Under the pieces are notes generated by a model that ran no database searches, was not told the DNA's origin, and saw only the letters and a program-made list of their open reading frames with translations. Position numbers and translations under genes: made by a program. Shown here piece after piece: positions 53,460-62,324 of a DNA stretch of 64,000 bases. Every line of letters starts with the position of its first letter. The first letter of the stretch is position 1. Source of the DNA: Pseudomonadota bacterium (GTDB lineage Bacteria; Pseudomonadota; Alphaproteobacteria; Puniceispirillales; Marisalimonadaceae); the NCBI GenBank assembly GCA_028382005.1, contig JAOESH010000002.1, forward strand, positions 92,844 to 156,843, written 5' to 3'.

Positions 53460-53865
53460 AAGCAAAATAACTGTAAAGGAAGTAATGCTTCCTCCTTCTG
53501 AATTTCCTATATTGGATAATAAGGCTATTTTAAAAGATGCTTTAGAGAAAATGTCAATCTACAAACTTGGTATTGCTTGTATCATAGATGAAAATAAAAA
53601 ATTTATTGGTCTAATCACAGATGGCGATGTAAGAAGAATTTTGCTAACAATACAAAAACCTCTTTCAGCATTATTTATGGAAGACGTGCTTGATCATATT
53701 AGTAAAAATCCTATATCCATTAGTCCTGAAATGTCTATATATGATGCAACAAAACTTATTGGGGAAAAATGGGTCTGGGACTTACCAATTCTATCAAGAA
53801 AAAAAGAGCTTTTAGGCCTATTTCATTTACATAGAGCATTAGATTTTTGTCTTGATACATACTAA
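53443..53865 (+). CDS. Stand-alone CBS-domain pair resembling the C-terminus of KdsD
   Basis: 140 residues from the ATG at 53443 (an upstream ATG at 53431 is also in frame but lacks a ribosome site; GGTGAAG precedes the chosen one). It has two CBS repeats: IACIIDENKKFIGLITDGDVRRILL and, later, DLPILSRKKELLGLFHLHRAL. TDGDxRR and the LHLH-like LFHLHRAL match the CBS tail of arabinose-5-phosphate isomerase (KdsD), which makes the substrate of KdsA. Here the SIS catalytic domain is missing and the gene overlaps kdsA by 17 bases. It may regulate KdsA or a separate isomerase; this is inference. Confidence 0.75.
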   Translation: MSIRNKSKITVKEVMLPPSEFPILDNKAILKDALEKMSIYKLGIACIIDENKKFIGLITDGDVRRILLTIQKPLSALFMEDVLDHISKNPISISPEMSIYDATKLIGEKWVWDLPILSRKKELLGLFHLHRALDFCLDTY

Positions 53866-53933
53866 AGTCACCTTAATAATATTCAGTGTTTATATGCGCT
53901 CTAACCTCAATTAAATTTATATACAATAAGTAA

Positions 53934-54746
53934 TTATTTATATTTATTAAAATTATATCTCAATAAAGTTTTAGTATAATAAAAGTTCTCTGGTTTTAAG
54001 TAGCTTAACTTTTTATTCAACACAAATGTTGTTCCATGTTTAAAAAAATGATTTTTAAAAGGCAAAGATAGATGAGAATATGGATTTTCATGCTCAGAAT
54101 AAAAATCTAGATATAATGTTTTTCTAACTTGATTTTTGTTAGGCTTCAATTCATCAACTCCATGAAAGCTATAGGGTGTATGAAGGAAAATAAGTAATCT
54201 ATTTGGAATGTATTCAACAAACTTTTCAACCTTACTTCCATACTTATTAAAAAGTAATGTATTACCTCCAAAATCACTTTTCCAATCTTTAGAGAGATAT
54301 AATATAATGTTTAATACATGTTTTTTATTAGAAGTTGGGTGGTGGCTGTGATCAACGTGAGAACCAAGAAATCCACTCTTTGACATTTCATGAAAATTTG
54401 AGAGAACTTCGTTGTGTCCTCCATCTGCAGTTAAATCAGATATCCCCGTTAAATTTATTAAATTATTTATCCATACCTTAGTTGTAAGTTTTTTTAAAAT
54501 TTTGTTTATTGTTTGGGGTAATTCATTATTTAAGTTGATAATTTTATTTTTTTCAACTGATGTACTAAATTCTTTGCCTAATATTTTTTTACTTTTGTGC
54601 GAAAGTTCAAAACAGAGTTCTTCAAAAAAATTTTTTGTAAAAAAATTATCTAAAATTAAATGAGGAAAAGGTTTAGAAGTGTTGAATTCATCTATATATT
54701 TATTCAAGTCTTTATATTTATTATTTATCATAATTTTTATTATCAT
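53934..54746 (-). CDS. 2OG-Fe(II) oxygenase (prolyl-4-hydroxylase-like)
   Basis: 270 residues. The iron triad is His-x-Asp in SGFLGSHVDHSHHPTSNK and the distal His in TPYSFHGVDELKPNKNQVRKT, where the following Arg binds 2-oxoglutarate. LNIILYLSKDWKSDFGGNTL between them is the conserved double-stranded beta-helix core. Such enzymes hydroxylate small molecules, sugars or peptides. No gene on its strand is close, so it stands alone between the kdsA group and a GSCFA gene. The exact start (54746 or an ATG at 54731) is uncertain. Confidence 0.75.
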   Translation of the reverse strand: MIIKIMINNKYKDLNKYIDEFNTSKPFPHLILDNFFTKNFFEELCFELSHKSKKILGKEFSTSVEKNKIINLNNELPQTINKILKKLTTKVWINNLINLTGISDLTADGGHNEVLSNFHEMSKSGFLGSHVDHSHHPTSNKKHVLNIILYLSKDWKSDFGGNTLLFNKYGSKVEKFVEYIPNRLLIFLHTPYSFHGVDELKPNKNQVRKTLYLDFYSEHENPYSHLSLPFKNHFFKHGTTFVLNKKLSYLKPENFYYTKTLLRYNFNKYK

Positions 54747-54833
54747 ATAAATTATAATTTATAAATAGTTTTTAAATCGGATGTAATTTATAACTACAAA
54801 AAATAAAGGTAATTAATAAAATAGGTTTATTTG

Positions 54834-55790
54834 ATGATAATAAAATTTTTTAACAGAATTAAAAGTGAAATCAACGAATTTTTTCCCAAAGAGCATAAAG
54901 GTAATGAAAAATATAACTTAACTAAAGAACAAATTTATCCTGAAGGTAATTTTTTAAAAGCTTCTTTGAATCAAAACATTCAAAAAAATTTTGAAAAATC
55001 TAACTTTAAATTACAATCAAATGTAATTTCGATAGGGACTTGTTTTGCAGAAGAGTTTTCATACTTTTTATTAAAAAAATCACATAATTATAAAATTTTG
55101 GAACCTAACACTTTTAATTTTGTTGTTAATTGGGGAAGAGTTTACACAGTGTCAAATTTGAGACAGTTGATTGACTACTCATTTGAGTCTAAATTCAAGA
55201 TTTTTTCAGAAATTGGCATTAAGGGGTATTTTGATCCATTGAGGGATTATTCTTGTGGAAGCTTTAAAACTAAAGCAGAATTAATTAGTAGTATTAAAAA
55301 TCATAGAAAACTTAGCAAAGAAGTATTGTCAAAATCTAACTTCATTTTCATTACTCTTGGTCAAACTGAAGCATGGATAGATAAACAAAATAACTTTACT
55401 TGGGGGTCAGCACCCATTTGGTGTGAAGATTTCTTAGCCGAACGAAAAAAATATATCAAAAAAAATTTCGAATTAGAAGAAATTACTGGTGATCTTAGAT
55501 ATGTTATAAGTAAAATTAAAACACACAACCCAAACATAAAAATATTTTTAACTTTAAGCCCTGTTCCCAGTCAAGCAACTTTTTTTAATGAAAATGTTAT
55601 CTTAAGCTCTTCGATTGGGAAGGCAAAGCTAAGATTATCTATCGAAAATATTTTAAGTGATTTTAAAGATGTTTTTTATATTCCGTCATATGAAAATGTT
55701 ATACAAGATAATAAAAATTTTAAAGTTGATAAAAGGCACGTTAAAAGAACTAAAGTTAAAGAAATATTTTCTGTTTTTAGAGGCTGTTAA
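54834..55790 (+). CDS. GSCFA-family (SGNH-like) protein
   Basis: About 318 residues. The motif SIGTCFAEEFSYFL (residues 63-76) is the GSCFA signature with Thr for Ser, and the Cys and Phe-Ala are kept. NFVVNWGRVYTVSNLRQLID, DPLRDYSCGSF, IFITLGQTEAWID and LTLSPVPSQATFF complete the family pattern, related to SGNH hydrolases. Its role is unknown; in glycan loci it may remove or transfer acyl groups. A TTG lies directly before the ATG (54831), and I take the ATG at 54834. It is transcribed away from the oxygenase. Confidence 0.75.
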   Translation: MIIKFFNRIKSEINEFFPKEHKGNEKYNLTKEQIYPEGNFLKASLNQNIQKNFEKSNFKLQSNVISIGTCFAEEFSYFLLKKSHNYKILEPNTFNFVVNWGRVYTVSNLRQLIDYSFESKFKIFSEIGIKGYFDPLRDYSCGSFKTKAELISSIKNHRKLSKEVLSKSNFIFITLGQTEAWIDKQNNFTWGSAPIWCEDFLAERKKYIKKNFELEEITGDLRYVISKIKTHNPNIKIFLTLSPVPSQATFFNENVILSSSIGKAKLRLSIENILSDFKDVFYIPSYENVIQDNKNFKVDKRHVKRTKVKEIFSVFRGC

Positions 55791-55826
55791 ATTTCTACTT
55801 TTAGTAAATAATATTAACATGGACAC

Positions 55827-56654
55827 TTAGGTTTTTTTCCAAATTTGGTTTACAGTGTGAACGCCTAATTCTCTGGCTCCTTCTTTATCTAATTTAAATT
55901 TTTTATTTTGTAATAAGGAACTAATTTTCAGTGATTTTTCTTTATCATTTTCGTCTATCTCTATTAAAATGCTATCAACATTTTTTAAAATTTGATTTGC
56001 TCCAAGCAGAATTTCATATTCTAAGCCATCTACATCAATTTTCAAATATTTAGGTTTTTCGATGTTAAACATTGATGTTATTGAATCTAATGTTAAAATT
56101 GGTATTTTATAAAGGCAGTCAGTGTTTTCTGGTGTTTGAAAGCTTTTGTTAAATTTATGCAAAGAAGAGAGCGCAGCTCCATTTAAAATAGAAGTATTAT
56201 GAAAAATTCCCATAGAAGGTTTATCAGACAAACTTAAAGGTAAAATATTTATAGTGTTATGAAGAGAGTTAAGATATATATTTTTAGCTAATAATTCCAG
56301 ATTGAACACAGATGGTTCTATTGCTGTAACATTACAATTCTTTGTTTTTCCTGCATAGATTGAATATAATCCAACATTGGCACCTACGTCCCAAAAATTT
56401 TCTTTTTTATCAAATTCATCTATCCAATTTAAGGTCTCAGGTTCTTTATTAAAAAAAGTATCATTCCTATACTTTGTTATCACATTTACTTCGTAAAATG
56501 AAATTGAGTTATTCTTTAAAATAATTTCTCTTATATTCTGTGCATTTTCATCGCAAAAAATATCCATAAATTTTCGTAGTGAAATACTTTTTTTGGAAAG
56601 AGAGAAAAAAAAATGAATAATTTTTTTTAGACAAATATATATGATATGCTTCAC
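55827..56654 (-). CDS. FkbM-family SAM methyltransferase
   Basis: 275 residues. A hydrophobic, basic N-terminus of about 25 residues is followed by the SAM motif NFWDVGANVGLYSIYAGKT, AIEPSVFNLELLAKN and LKIDVDGLEYEILLGAN, the typical FkbM sequence. FkbM enzymes O-methylate sugars and polyketides, so methyl-capping of a surface glycan is likely. It is convergent with the GSCFA gene and divergent from the KdsB-like gene (about 120 bases). Confidence 0.82.
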   Translation of the reverse strand: MKHIIYICLKKIIHFFFSLSKKSISLRKFMDIFCDENAQNIREIILKNNSISFYEVNVITKYRNDTFFNKEPETLNWIDEFDKKENFWDVGANVGLYSIYAGKTKNCNVTAIEPSVFNLELLAKNIYLNSLHNTINILPLSLSDKPSMGIFHNTSILNGAALSSLHKFNKSFQTPENTDCLYKIPILTLDSITSMFNIEKPKYLKIDVDGLEYEILLGANQILKNVDSILIEIDENDKEKSLKISSLLQNKKFKLDKEGARELGVHTVNQIWKKT

Positions 56655-56774
56655 TTAATCATCCAACCTAATTTTTACAATAATTTTACAATTTTTTATC
56701 TTTTTATAATAGTATATCGTAAAGCAAAAGCTATTTATTAAATAATTTAAACAATTATAAGGTATATTATTCAA

Positions 56775-57533
56775 ATGACTAATTTTGATGTTATAATCCC
56801 TGCAAGATTGCAATCAAGTAGATTTCCTCAAAAAGTACTTCATAAATTTTATGGGTTACCGATGATAGAGCATGTAAGGCGAAGAGCCTTATTAATTGAA
56901 GGGGTTTCTAATGTTTTAGTCGCGACATGTGATAATGAAATATTTGAATTAATTAATTCATTTGGTGGTGAGGTTGTGATGACTTCAACAGAATGTGTTA
57001 ATGGAACTGAAAGAGTTTCAGAAGCAGCATTTTCTTCAAATAGCGAATATATTGTTCTTTTGCAAGGTGATGAACCATGTTTCTATCCACAATACATAGA
57101 AAAACTTATCTCTTATGTTAAACAAACAGAGGGTGATTTCTATAATCTGGTATCCTCAATAGCCGATAAAAATATTTTAAATGATACTTCTTCAGTAAAG
57201 TGTTCACTCAATAAACAGAATGAGATAACAGGTTGTTTTAGACAGACTCCTTTCGTATCAGATTTTTCTTTCCAAAAGATATTTGTAAAAAAACTCTTAG
57301 GTATAATGTGTTTTAAAAAAAGCTTTCTTGTTAAATTAGACGAATTAAATTCATCTGATATTTCAATGCATGAATCAATTGAGCAGTTAACACTCCTAGA
57401 AAATAATATTTTAATGAGAGCCGTGGAAGTAAAAAAAGATATACCCTCTTTAAATGTGATTGGAGATTTAATAATACTTGAAAAGGAATTTAAATTAGAT
57501 CAACAACAAAAAATACTAAAAACTATTCTGTAA
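56775..57533 (+). CDS. KdsB-like CMP-Kdo (3-deoxy-octulosonate) cytidylyltransferase family protein
   Basis: 252 residues. VIIPARLQSSRFPQKVLHKF is the nucleotide loop, VLVATCDNEIFE and VVMTSTECVNGTERVSEA carry the substrate residues, and VLLQGDEPCFYP holds the metal-binding Asp. These are the KdsB motifs. It is diverged from textbook KdsB, and kdsA lies 3 kb upstream, so a capsule-type CMP-Kdo or a related 3-deoxy sugar is plausible. It opens a seven- to eight-gene operon; its TAA overlaps the next ATG by one base. Confidence 0.78.
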   Translation: MTNFDVIIPARLQSSRFPQKVLHKFYGLPMIEHVRRRALLIEGVSNVLVATCDNEIFELINSFGGEVVMTSTECVNGTERVSEAAFSSNSEYIVLLQGDEPCFYPQYIEKLISYVKQTEGDFYNLVSSIADKNILNDTSSVKCSLNKQNEITGCFRQTPFVSDFSFQKIFVKKLLGIMCFKKSFLVKLDELNSSDISMHESIEQLTLLENNILMRAVEVKKDIPSLNVIGDLIILEKEFKLDQQQKILKTIL

Positions 57534-59026
57534 TGAAAAATTTAATAAAATTTAATAAAATTATAAGAGTTTTTTCTTATTATATTAAAAAAGACAAAAA
57601 TTTTTACCTAACAAGTATTAATTGGTTTCAAATTTTAAGATATCATCCAGATCTTTTTTTGAAATATTTAGTTTTATATAAAAGCACGTTCGGTTTTTAT
57701 AGAGAAGTTTTTATTAAAATTATTAAATATACTGTCTTAATATTAAAAAAAATTATCAAAAGTATTTTTAATATTGAAAAAAGAAATTATAATGATGCCC
57801 CAAACGCAGAAATTGTTTTTATCTCACATTTTTTGAATAAACAACACCTTGGTTTAGACGAAGATTTTCATTTTCGTAATACACACAATCTTTTAGTGAA
57901 AGATAATTTTAAAGTTAATATTTTTTTACATAATCATACTGCAATTGCACCTCATATAATTGAGAAATCTTGGGCCAATAATTCTGTGAGAAGATATGTG
58001 TATAGAGATTGTCTAAGGTTTAAAGAAGAATTAAATATAGTAATTCGGGGAATAAAAATTTTGTTTCATTTCCTTTTCAAGTCTAGCGAAGATGAAATCT
58101 TAAAAAATCGATCAAGAATTATGTTTGCTACTGAAGCAATTTCCCCTGCATCTTTAGATGCTGAGAGGTTCTCCAGGCAATTAGAAAAATTTATCAACAT
58201 TACAAATCCTAAAGTCGTTTTTTTTACATTCGAAGGCCATTCTTGGGAAAGACTTGTAATTAATAAGATAAAAGCATTACAAAAAAAAATTACATGTATT
58301 GGTTTTGTTCATACTATTACATTTGCCAACCAACATGCATCTTTCATTAACTATGAAAAAGAGTTTATGCCAGATTATGTTTTAGTTCCTGGATATCAGT
58401 CAAAAAAAATATTTGAAAAGAAATTATTAAATTCCATTCCTATAGATATAGTAGGTTCACCCAAGAAAAAAAATAAAAAAATTAACTTAGTGAAGAAAGA
58501 GAATTTAAAAATTATAATTCTACCAGAAGGTTTTTTATCAGAAACTAAATTACTAATTAATTTTGCCCTGGATTTAGCAAAAAAGTGTCCTAAAATAGCT
58601 TTTAGAATAAAAATTCATCCTCAATTATACAGTAAACAAAACTATTTTAAATATATTATAAATCAAAAAAAAATGTCAAATATTCAAATTTCAAATAATT
58701 CTTTTTTAGATGATATTTTATGGTCATCTCATGCAATTTATAGAGGATCTACTAGTATTCTTGAAGCTATTTCATTGGGAGTAATACCTATATATTATCA
58801 TATAAAAGAGGAATTAATTATAGATCCTTTATTCTTGATCAAAAACAAAAAACACTATGTAAATAGCATTCATGATAGTATTAATTTGTTTAGTTTATGG
58901 AAACAAATGACATCTAAACAAAAGTTAAAAGATAAAATGAGATATATAAATTTTACCAATAGTATTGTTCAGCCGTTCAATATTAGAGTTTTAAAAAAAA
59001 TTATAAAAGAAAGTGCACTAGATTGA
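57533..59026 (+). CDS. GT-B-like glycosyltransferase (capsule/Kdo type), not assigned
   Basis: 497 residues, no membrane segment. The N-terminal part is basic and unfamiliar; ENRAM-like patterns of known families are lacking. The C-terminal third reads like a GT-B nucleotide-sugar domain: KIIILPEGFLSETKLLINFA, FRIKIHPQLYSKQNYF and HAIYRGSTSILEAISLGVIP, the last resembling the CMP-sugar or CDP-polyol transferases of capsule systems (RGSTSxxEAxxxGxxP). A donor made by the KdsB-like enzyme, one base overlapping, would fit. Function inferred. Confidence 0.55.
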   Translation: MKNLIKFNKIIRVFSYYIKKDKNFYLTSINWFQILRYHPDLFLKYLVLYKSTFGFYREVFIKIIKYTVLILKKIIKSIFNIEKRNYNDAPNAEIVFISHFLNKQHLGLDEDFHFRNTHNLLVKDNFKVNIFLHNHTAIAPHIIEKSWANNSVRRYVYRDCLRFKEELNIVIRGIKILFHFLFKSSEDEILKNRSRIMFATEAISPASLDAERFSRQLEKFINITNPKVVFFTFEGHSWERLVINKIKALQKKITCIGFVHTITFANQHASFINYEKEFMPDYVLVPGYQSKKIFEKKLLNSIPIDIVGSPKKKNKKINLVKKENLKIIILPEGFLSETKLLINFALDLAKKCPKIAFRIKIHPQLYSKQNYFKYIINQKKMSNIQISNNSFLDDILWSSHAIYRGSTSILEAISLGVIPIYYHIKEELIIDPLFLIKNKKHYVNSIHDSINLFSLWKQMTSKQKLKDKMRYINFTNSIVQPFNIRVLKKIIKESALD

Positions 59027-59036
59027 GAAGTATAAT

Positions 59037-59963
59037 ATGAGAATTTTGTTTACAGCTGGTGGTAGCCCAGGGAATGAGGCAATTTATAGAAAATTAACCC
59101 CTTTACATAATTTTTGGTTTGCTGACTCTGACCTAGATAGGATGTCGTCTGTAATTCCTGATGAGAGGAAATTTCTAGTTCCTTTGGTTAGCGATAAAAA
59201 TTATTATAAAAAAATATTAGCAATTTGTATTGAAAAAGAAATACAAATACTTGTTCCAGGAATTGACGAAGAGCTATTAGAAATGCATAAAGTTTTTGCT
59301 TTAATTAAAAAAACTTCTCTTTTCTTACCTTCTCAATTATTTATCAAAAATATGCTGGATAAATATTCTAGCATGAATACTCTTGATAAGTTTAATTTTC
59401 CAGTGCCAAGAACTATGAGATTACATAATGCAAATGAATTAGATCAATATCCTTTGATACTAAAGCCTAGGTTTGGGAGAGGTTCAAGAGGTATACAAGT
59501 AGTCACAACAGCAAAAGAACTTGAACTATTTGTAGAGTTAAAAAAAATAAATAATGAAGATTATATATGTCAAAGTTTTAAAAAAGGAGAAGAGTACACA
59601 GTCCAAATTTTAAATCATAAAAATATGAGAGAACCCATAATTGTTCCCCTCAAAGTTTTATTAAAAAAAGGAGTTACGTTAACTGCCGAGATTGATTTTG
59701 ATAAAGATATAATTGATTTGTGTCTTGAGGTTGCTAAGAAGTTTAAAGAAAATAAAATCTTTAATATACAATTAATAAAATGCAAAGATGATAATTCTAT
59801 AAATATTTTTGAAATAAATCCTAGATTTTCAACTACAACTTGTATTCTACCCTATATTGGCATTGATCCTTTTAAGTTAGATGTCAATCAATACCAACAA
59901 TCAGATCTTAGAATATACCAAGGATTAAAGTTGAATAGAAATTTTACTAATGATGTGAGGTAA
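59037..59963 (+). CDS. ATP-grasp family ligase
   Basis: 308 residues. An N-terminal pre-ATP-grasp Rossmann-like part (ILFTAGGSPGNEAIYRKL, ILVPGIDEELLEM) is followed by the ATP-grasp domain with YPLILKPRFGRGSRGIQVV, EEYTVQILN and the metal-binding FEINPRFSTTTCIL. The layout resembles CarB/PylC-type proteins. ATP-grasp enzymes join a carboxylate to an amine or thiol through an acyl phosphate. In an operon with KdsB-like, IMPase-like and PIG-L genes it may amidate an acidic or amino sugar. That is inference. Confidence 0.75.
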   Translation: MRILFTAGGSPGNEAIYRKLTPLHNFWFADSDLDRMSSVIPDERKFLVPLVSDKNYYKKILAICIEKEIQILVPGIDEELLEMHKVFALIKKTSLFLPSQLFIKNMLDKYSSMNTLDKFNFPVPRTMRLHNANELDQYPLILKPRFGRGSRGIQVVTTAKELELFVELKKINNEDYICQSFKKGEEYTVQILNHKNMREPIIVPLKVLLKKGVTLTAEIDFDKDIIDLCLEVAKKFKENKIFNIQLIKCKDDNSINIFEINPRFSTTTCILPYIGIDPFKLDVNQYQQSDLRIYQGLKLNRNFTNDVR

Positions 59964-59965
59964 AT

Positions 59966-60814
59966 GTGAATATTTTAATTTTTGGTGGCACGCGTTTTAT
60001 TGGAAAGGAAGTAGTTAATCTTTTAAAAAAAATGTATATAAATATTACAGTTTTTTCAAGAAACTTAGATGTAGAAAATAAAGTTACTCATATTGCTGGT
60101 GATAGAAACAAATTAGAAGATATTAAGAGGATTAAAGGCACATTTGATGTAATAGTAGATTTTATAAGCTATGATGCTAAACACACAGAAACTATCATAA
60201 ATTTATTTCCATCTGCAAGATACATACTCATATCTACAGCATGGAAAGCAATAAAATTTTCAAAAAAAAGTGAAATCAAATTTAATTACATTAAAGGTAA
60301 AAGATTAGCAGAGGGAGTAGTACTCAGAAGTAACGTAGCTAATAATAAGAATACAATTATTAGACTACCAATTGTTCTTGGGTTAAATGATCATACAAAA
60401 AGGACAAATTTTTTTAGGACAATTAATGATAAGAAAAGCAAAATTATTTACTTAACTAATCCAGATTTAGATATTTATTTTTGTTGGAAAAGTCAAATTT
60501 CTAAGTTTTTAATAGAGCAGATTTTAAAGAAAGTAATAAATCCATCACCTGTGATGTATCCACCTAACTACTTTAATATTAAATTATCAGATTATATTAA
60601 AATTCATCAAAGTATATGGGGCGTGAACTATATCTTTAATAATATTGATATTTCTAAAATGTGTGATGATAAATCTTTTAGAAACTATCTAAATTTTATA
60701 GGTGAAGATTTTTATTTTAAAACCGAAATTTATGGAAAATCTATTATGAAAATTGAAAGTGTCGATAAATTAAAGTCCTTTTTGTGTGATCTTTATGAAT
60801 TTGAGCCTTTGTAG
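59966..60814 (+). CDS. Atypical SDR (NAD-dependent epimerase/reductase-like)
   Basis: 282 residues. The cofactor loop ILIFGGTRFIGKEVVNLLKK is intact, and ISTAWKAIKFS with FNYIKGKRLAEG (Tyr-x3-Lys) suggests an active site, but the rest is unlike the standard epimerases in this window; it recalls atypical SDRs. The start is a GTG at 59966 with TGAGG seven bases upstream, just after the ATP-grasp stop. It could reduce or isomerise the substrate of the ATP-grasp enzyme. Product unknown. Confidence 0.7.
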   Translation: MNILIFGGTRFIGKEVVNLLKKMYINITVFSRNLDVENKVTHIAGDRNKLEDIKRIKGTFDVIVDFISYDAKHTETIINLFPSARYILISTAWKAIKFSKKSEIKFNYIKGKRLAEGVVLRSNVANNKNTIIRLPIVLGLNDHTKRTNFFRTINDKKSKIIYLTNPDLDIYFCWKSQISKFLIEQILKKVINPSPVMYPPNYFNIKLSDYIKIHQSIWGVNYIFNNIDISKMCDDKSFRNYLNFIGEDFYFKTEIYGKSIMKIESVDKLKSFLCDLYEFEPL

Positions 60815-60838
60815 GGACTAGAAATTGGATTTAAGTTA

Positions 60839-61636
60839 ATGAAAGTTAATAATATTGAATGCTTAATAGAAGAAATTAAGAAAATTGGTGATCTTTTAAA
60901 AATAAATAAAAAAAATTATGAATGGTCTGAAGTTGTAGATATCAAAAAAAACACAACTCGGGGAGATTATAAGTTAGATAATTTGTTAAAAATCGCTCTT
61001 TTGAAATTTGGCGTGGATGTTCCTTATTATTCTGAAGAAATTTTACATAAAATTACAGACAGGCCGAAAAATTATTGGTTAGCAGATCCTATAGATGGAA
61101 CATCTAGTTGGTTAGGTGGTTTTGAAGGTTATGTTATACAAGCAGCCTATATCGAAAATAAAAAACCATTGTTTTCATTTATTTATTGGCCAGAAAGACA
61201 GAAATTTTTTCATTGCTATAGGGGGAAAGGAATATTTCTCAATGGAAAAAAAGTTCTTATTCATCCTAATTATAATCAACCTATAACCCTTATAGATAAT
61301 TACCCGGAACCAAAAGGTTTTGTCAAAGGATTAATTGCAAGCTACCCAGATATAAAATATAAAGAAATGGGCAGTTTAGGATTAAAAAGTCTTCTTGTTG
61401 GAATAGGATGTTGTGATCTATTTATAAAAACAACAAAATTCAGAGACTGGGACGTAATTCCTGCAAAATTATTTTTGAACGAAATTAATTTTAAAATGTT
61501 GTATCTTAATGGAAATAGTTTTATTTTTGGAAATCAAATTGAGTTTGATCAAGGGTTACTAGTTTATAATCCATTTAAAATAGATGGTAGGATGATAAAT
61601 CATATAAAAGAGATGGAGATTAAATTTGAATTTTAA
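60839..61636 (+). CDS. Inositol monophosphatase/CysQ-like phosphatase
   Basis: 265 residues. The metal and catalytic motifs SEEILH, WLADPIDGTSSWLGG (DxxDGT) and FRDWDVIPAKLFL (WD motif) are all present, with YRGKGIFLNGKKV between them. The family hydrolyses inositol-1-P, fructose-1,6-bisphosphate, PAP or sugar phosphates. Its place in a glycan operon suggests a sugar-phosphate substrate. It overlaps the PIG-L gene by 11 bases. Confidence 0.82.
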   Translation: MKVNNIECLIEEIKKIGDLLKINKKNYEWSEVVDIKKNTTRGDYKLDNLLKIALLKFGVDVPYYSEEILHKITDRPKNYWLADPIDGTSSWLGGFEGYVIQAAYIENKKPLFSFIYWPERQKFFHCYRGKGIFLNGKKVLIHPNYNQPITLIDNYPEPKGFVKGLIASYPDIKYKEMGSLGLKSLLVGIGCCDLFIKTTKFRDWDVIPAKLFLNEINFKMLYLNGNSFIFGNQIEFDQGLLVYNPFKIDGRMINHIKEMEIKFEF

Positions 61637-62324
61637 TTCAGATTCAAAAATTTTATTTATTTTGGCTCACCCTGATGACGAAGTATTAGGGGCTGGGGGT
61701 ATGATATTAAAAGCAAAATCTTTTGGAGCTTCAATCAGAATAGTTTGGTTAGGGGAGGGTGTGTCTGCAAGGTTTTCTGAAAATCAATTTAACTCAGATG
61801 ATTATAAAAAAGCTAACGCTATTAGAGAAAAAGGTGCAATTAATGCTATGGAAGTCTTGGGTGTGTTAGATTATAGCTTTGGGTATTGGCATTGTTTGAG
61901 ATTTGACCAAATTCCTTTTTTGGATATTACTAAGAAAATAGAAAAAGAAATATTTAATTTTAAACCTAATTTAATTGTCACTCATAATCCAGTTGAGGTC
62001 AATATTGATCATGTTATTACTTTTAAAGCAGTTGAAGCAGCAGCACGGCCTGTAAAGGATAAAATTATTCCTGCAATTTGGGGATGTGAAATTCCTTGTA
62101 GTGGAAGATGGACATTAGGGACAAAATTTGTTCCTAATATTTATGTAGAGATAGAAAATTTTATAGAAAACAAAATTTTAGCATGGTCAAAATATAAAGG
62201 TGAAGCAAGAAATTTCCCCTTCCCTCGCTCAGATGAAGGGCTTAAAACATTAGCAAAGTACAGAGGCATGGAAGCAGGAGTTAAATATGCAGAGGCTTTT
62301 AAGTCCTGGAGAGAAGTGTTATAA
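61626..62324 (+). CDS. PIG-L/LmbE family deacetylase
   Basis: 232 residues. The zinc-binding AHPDDEVLGAGGM is at residues 13-25, and the second block THNPVEVNIDHVITFKAVEAA is seen. It starts at TTG 61626 inside the end of the phosphatase gene, with GGAG about eight bases upstream. This second deacetylase of the window belongs to a glycan operon, so removal of an acetyl group from a sugar intermediate (leaving an amine) is likely. It could expose the amine for the ATP-grasp ligase upstream. That link is inference. Confidence 0.82.
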   Translation: MNFNSDSKILFILAHPDDEVLGAGGMILKAKSFGASIRIVWLGEGVSARFSENQFNSDDYKKANAIREKGAINAMEVLGVLDYSFGYWHCLRFDQIPFLDITKKIEKEIFNFKPNLIVTHNPVEVNIDHVITFKAVEAAARPVKDKIIPAIWGCEIPCSGRWTLGTKFVPNIYVEIENFIENKILAWSKYKGEARNFPFPRSDEGLKTLAKYRGMEAGVKYAEAFKSWREVL

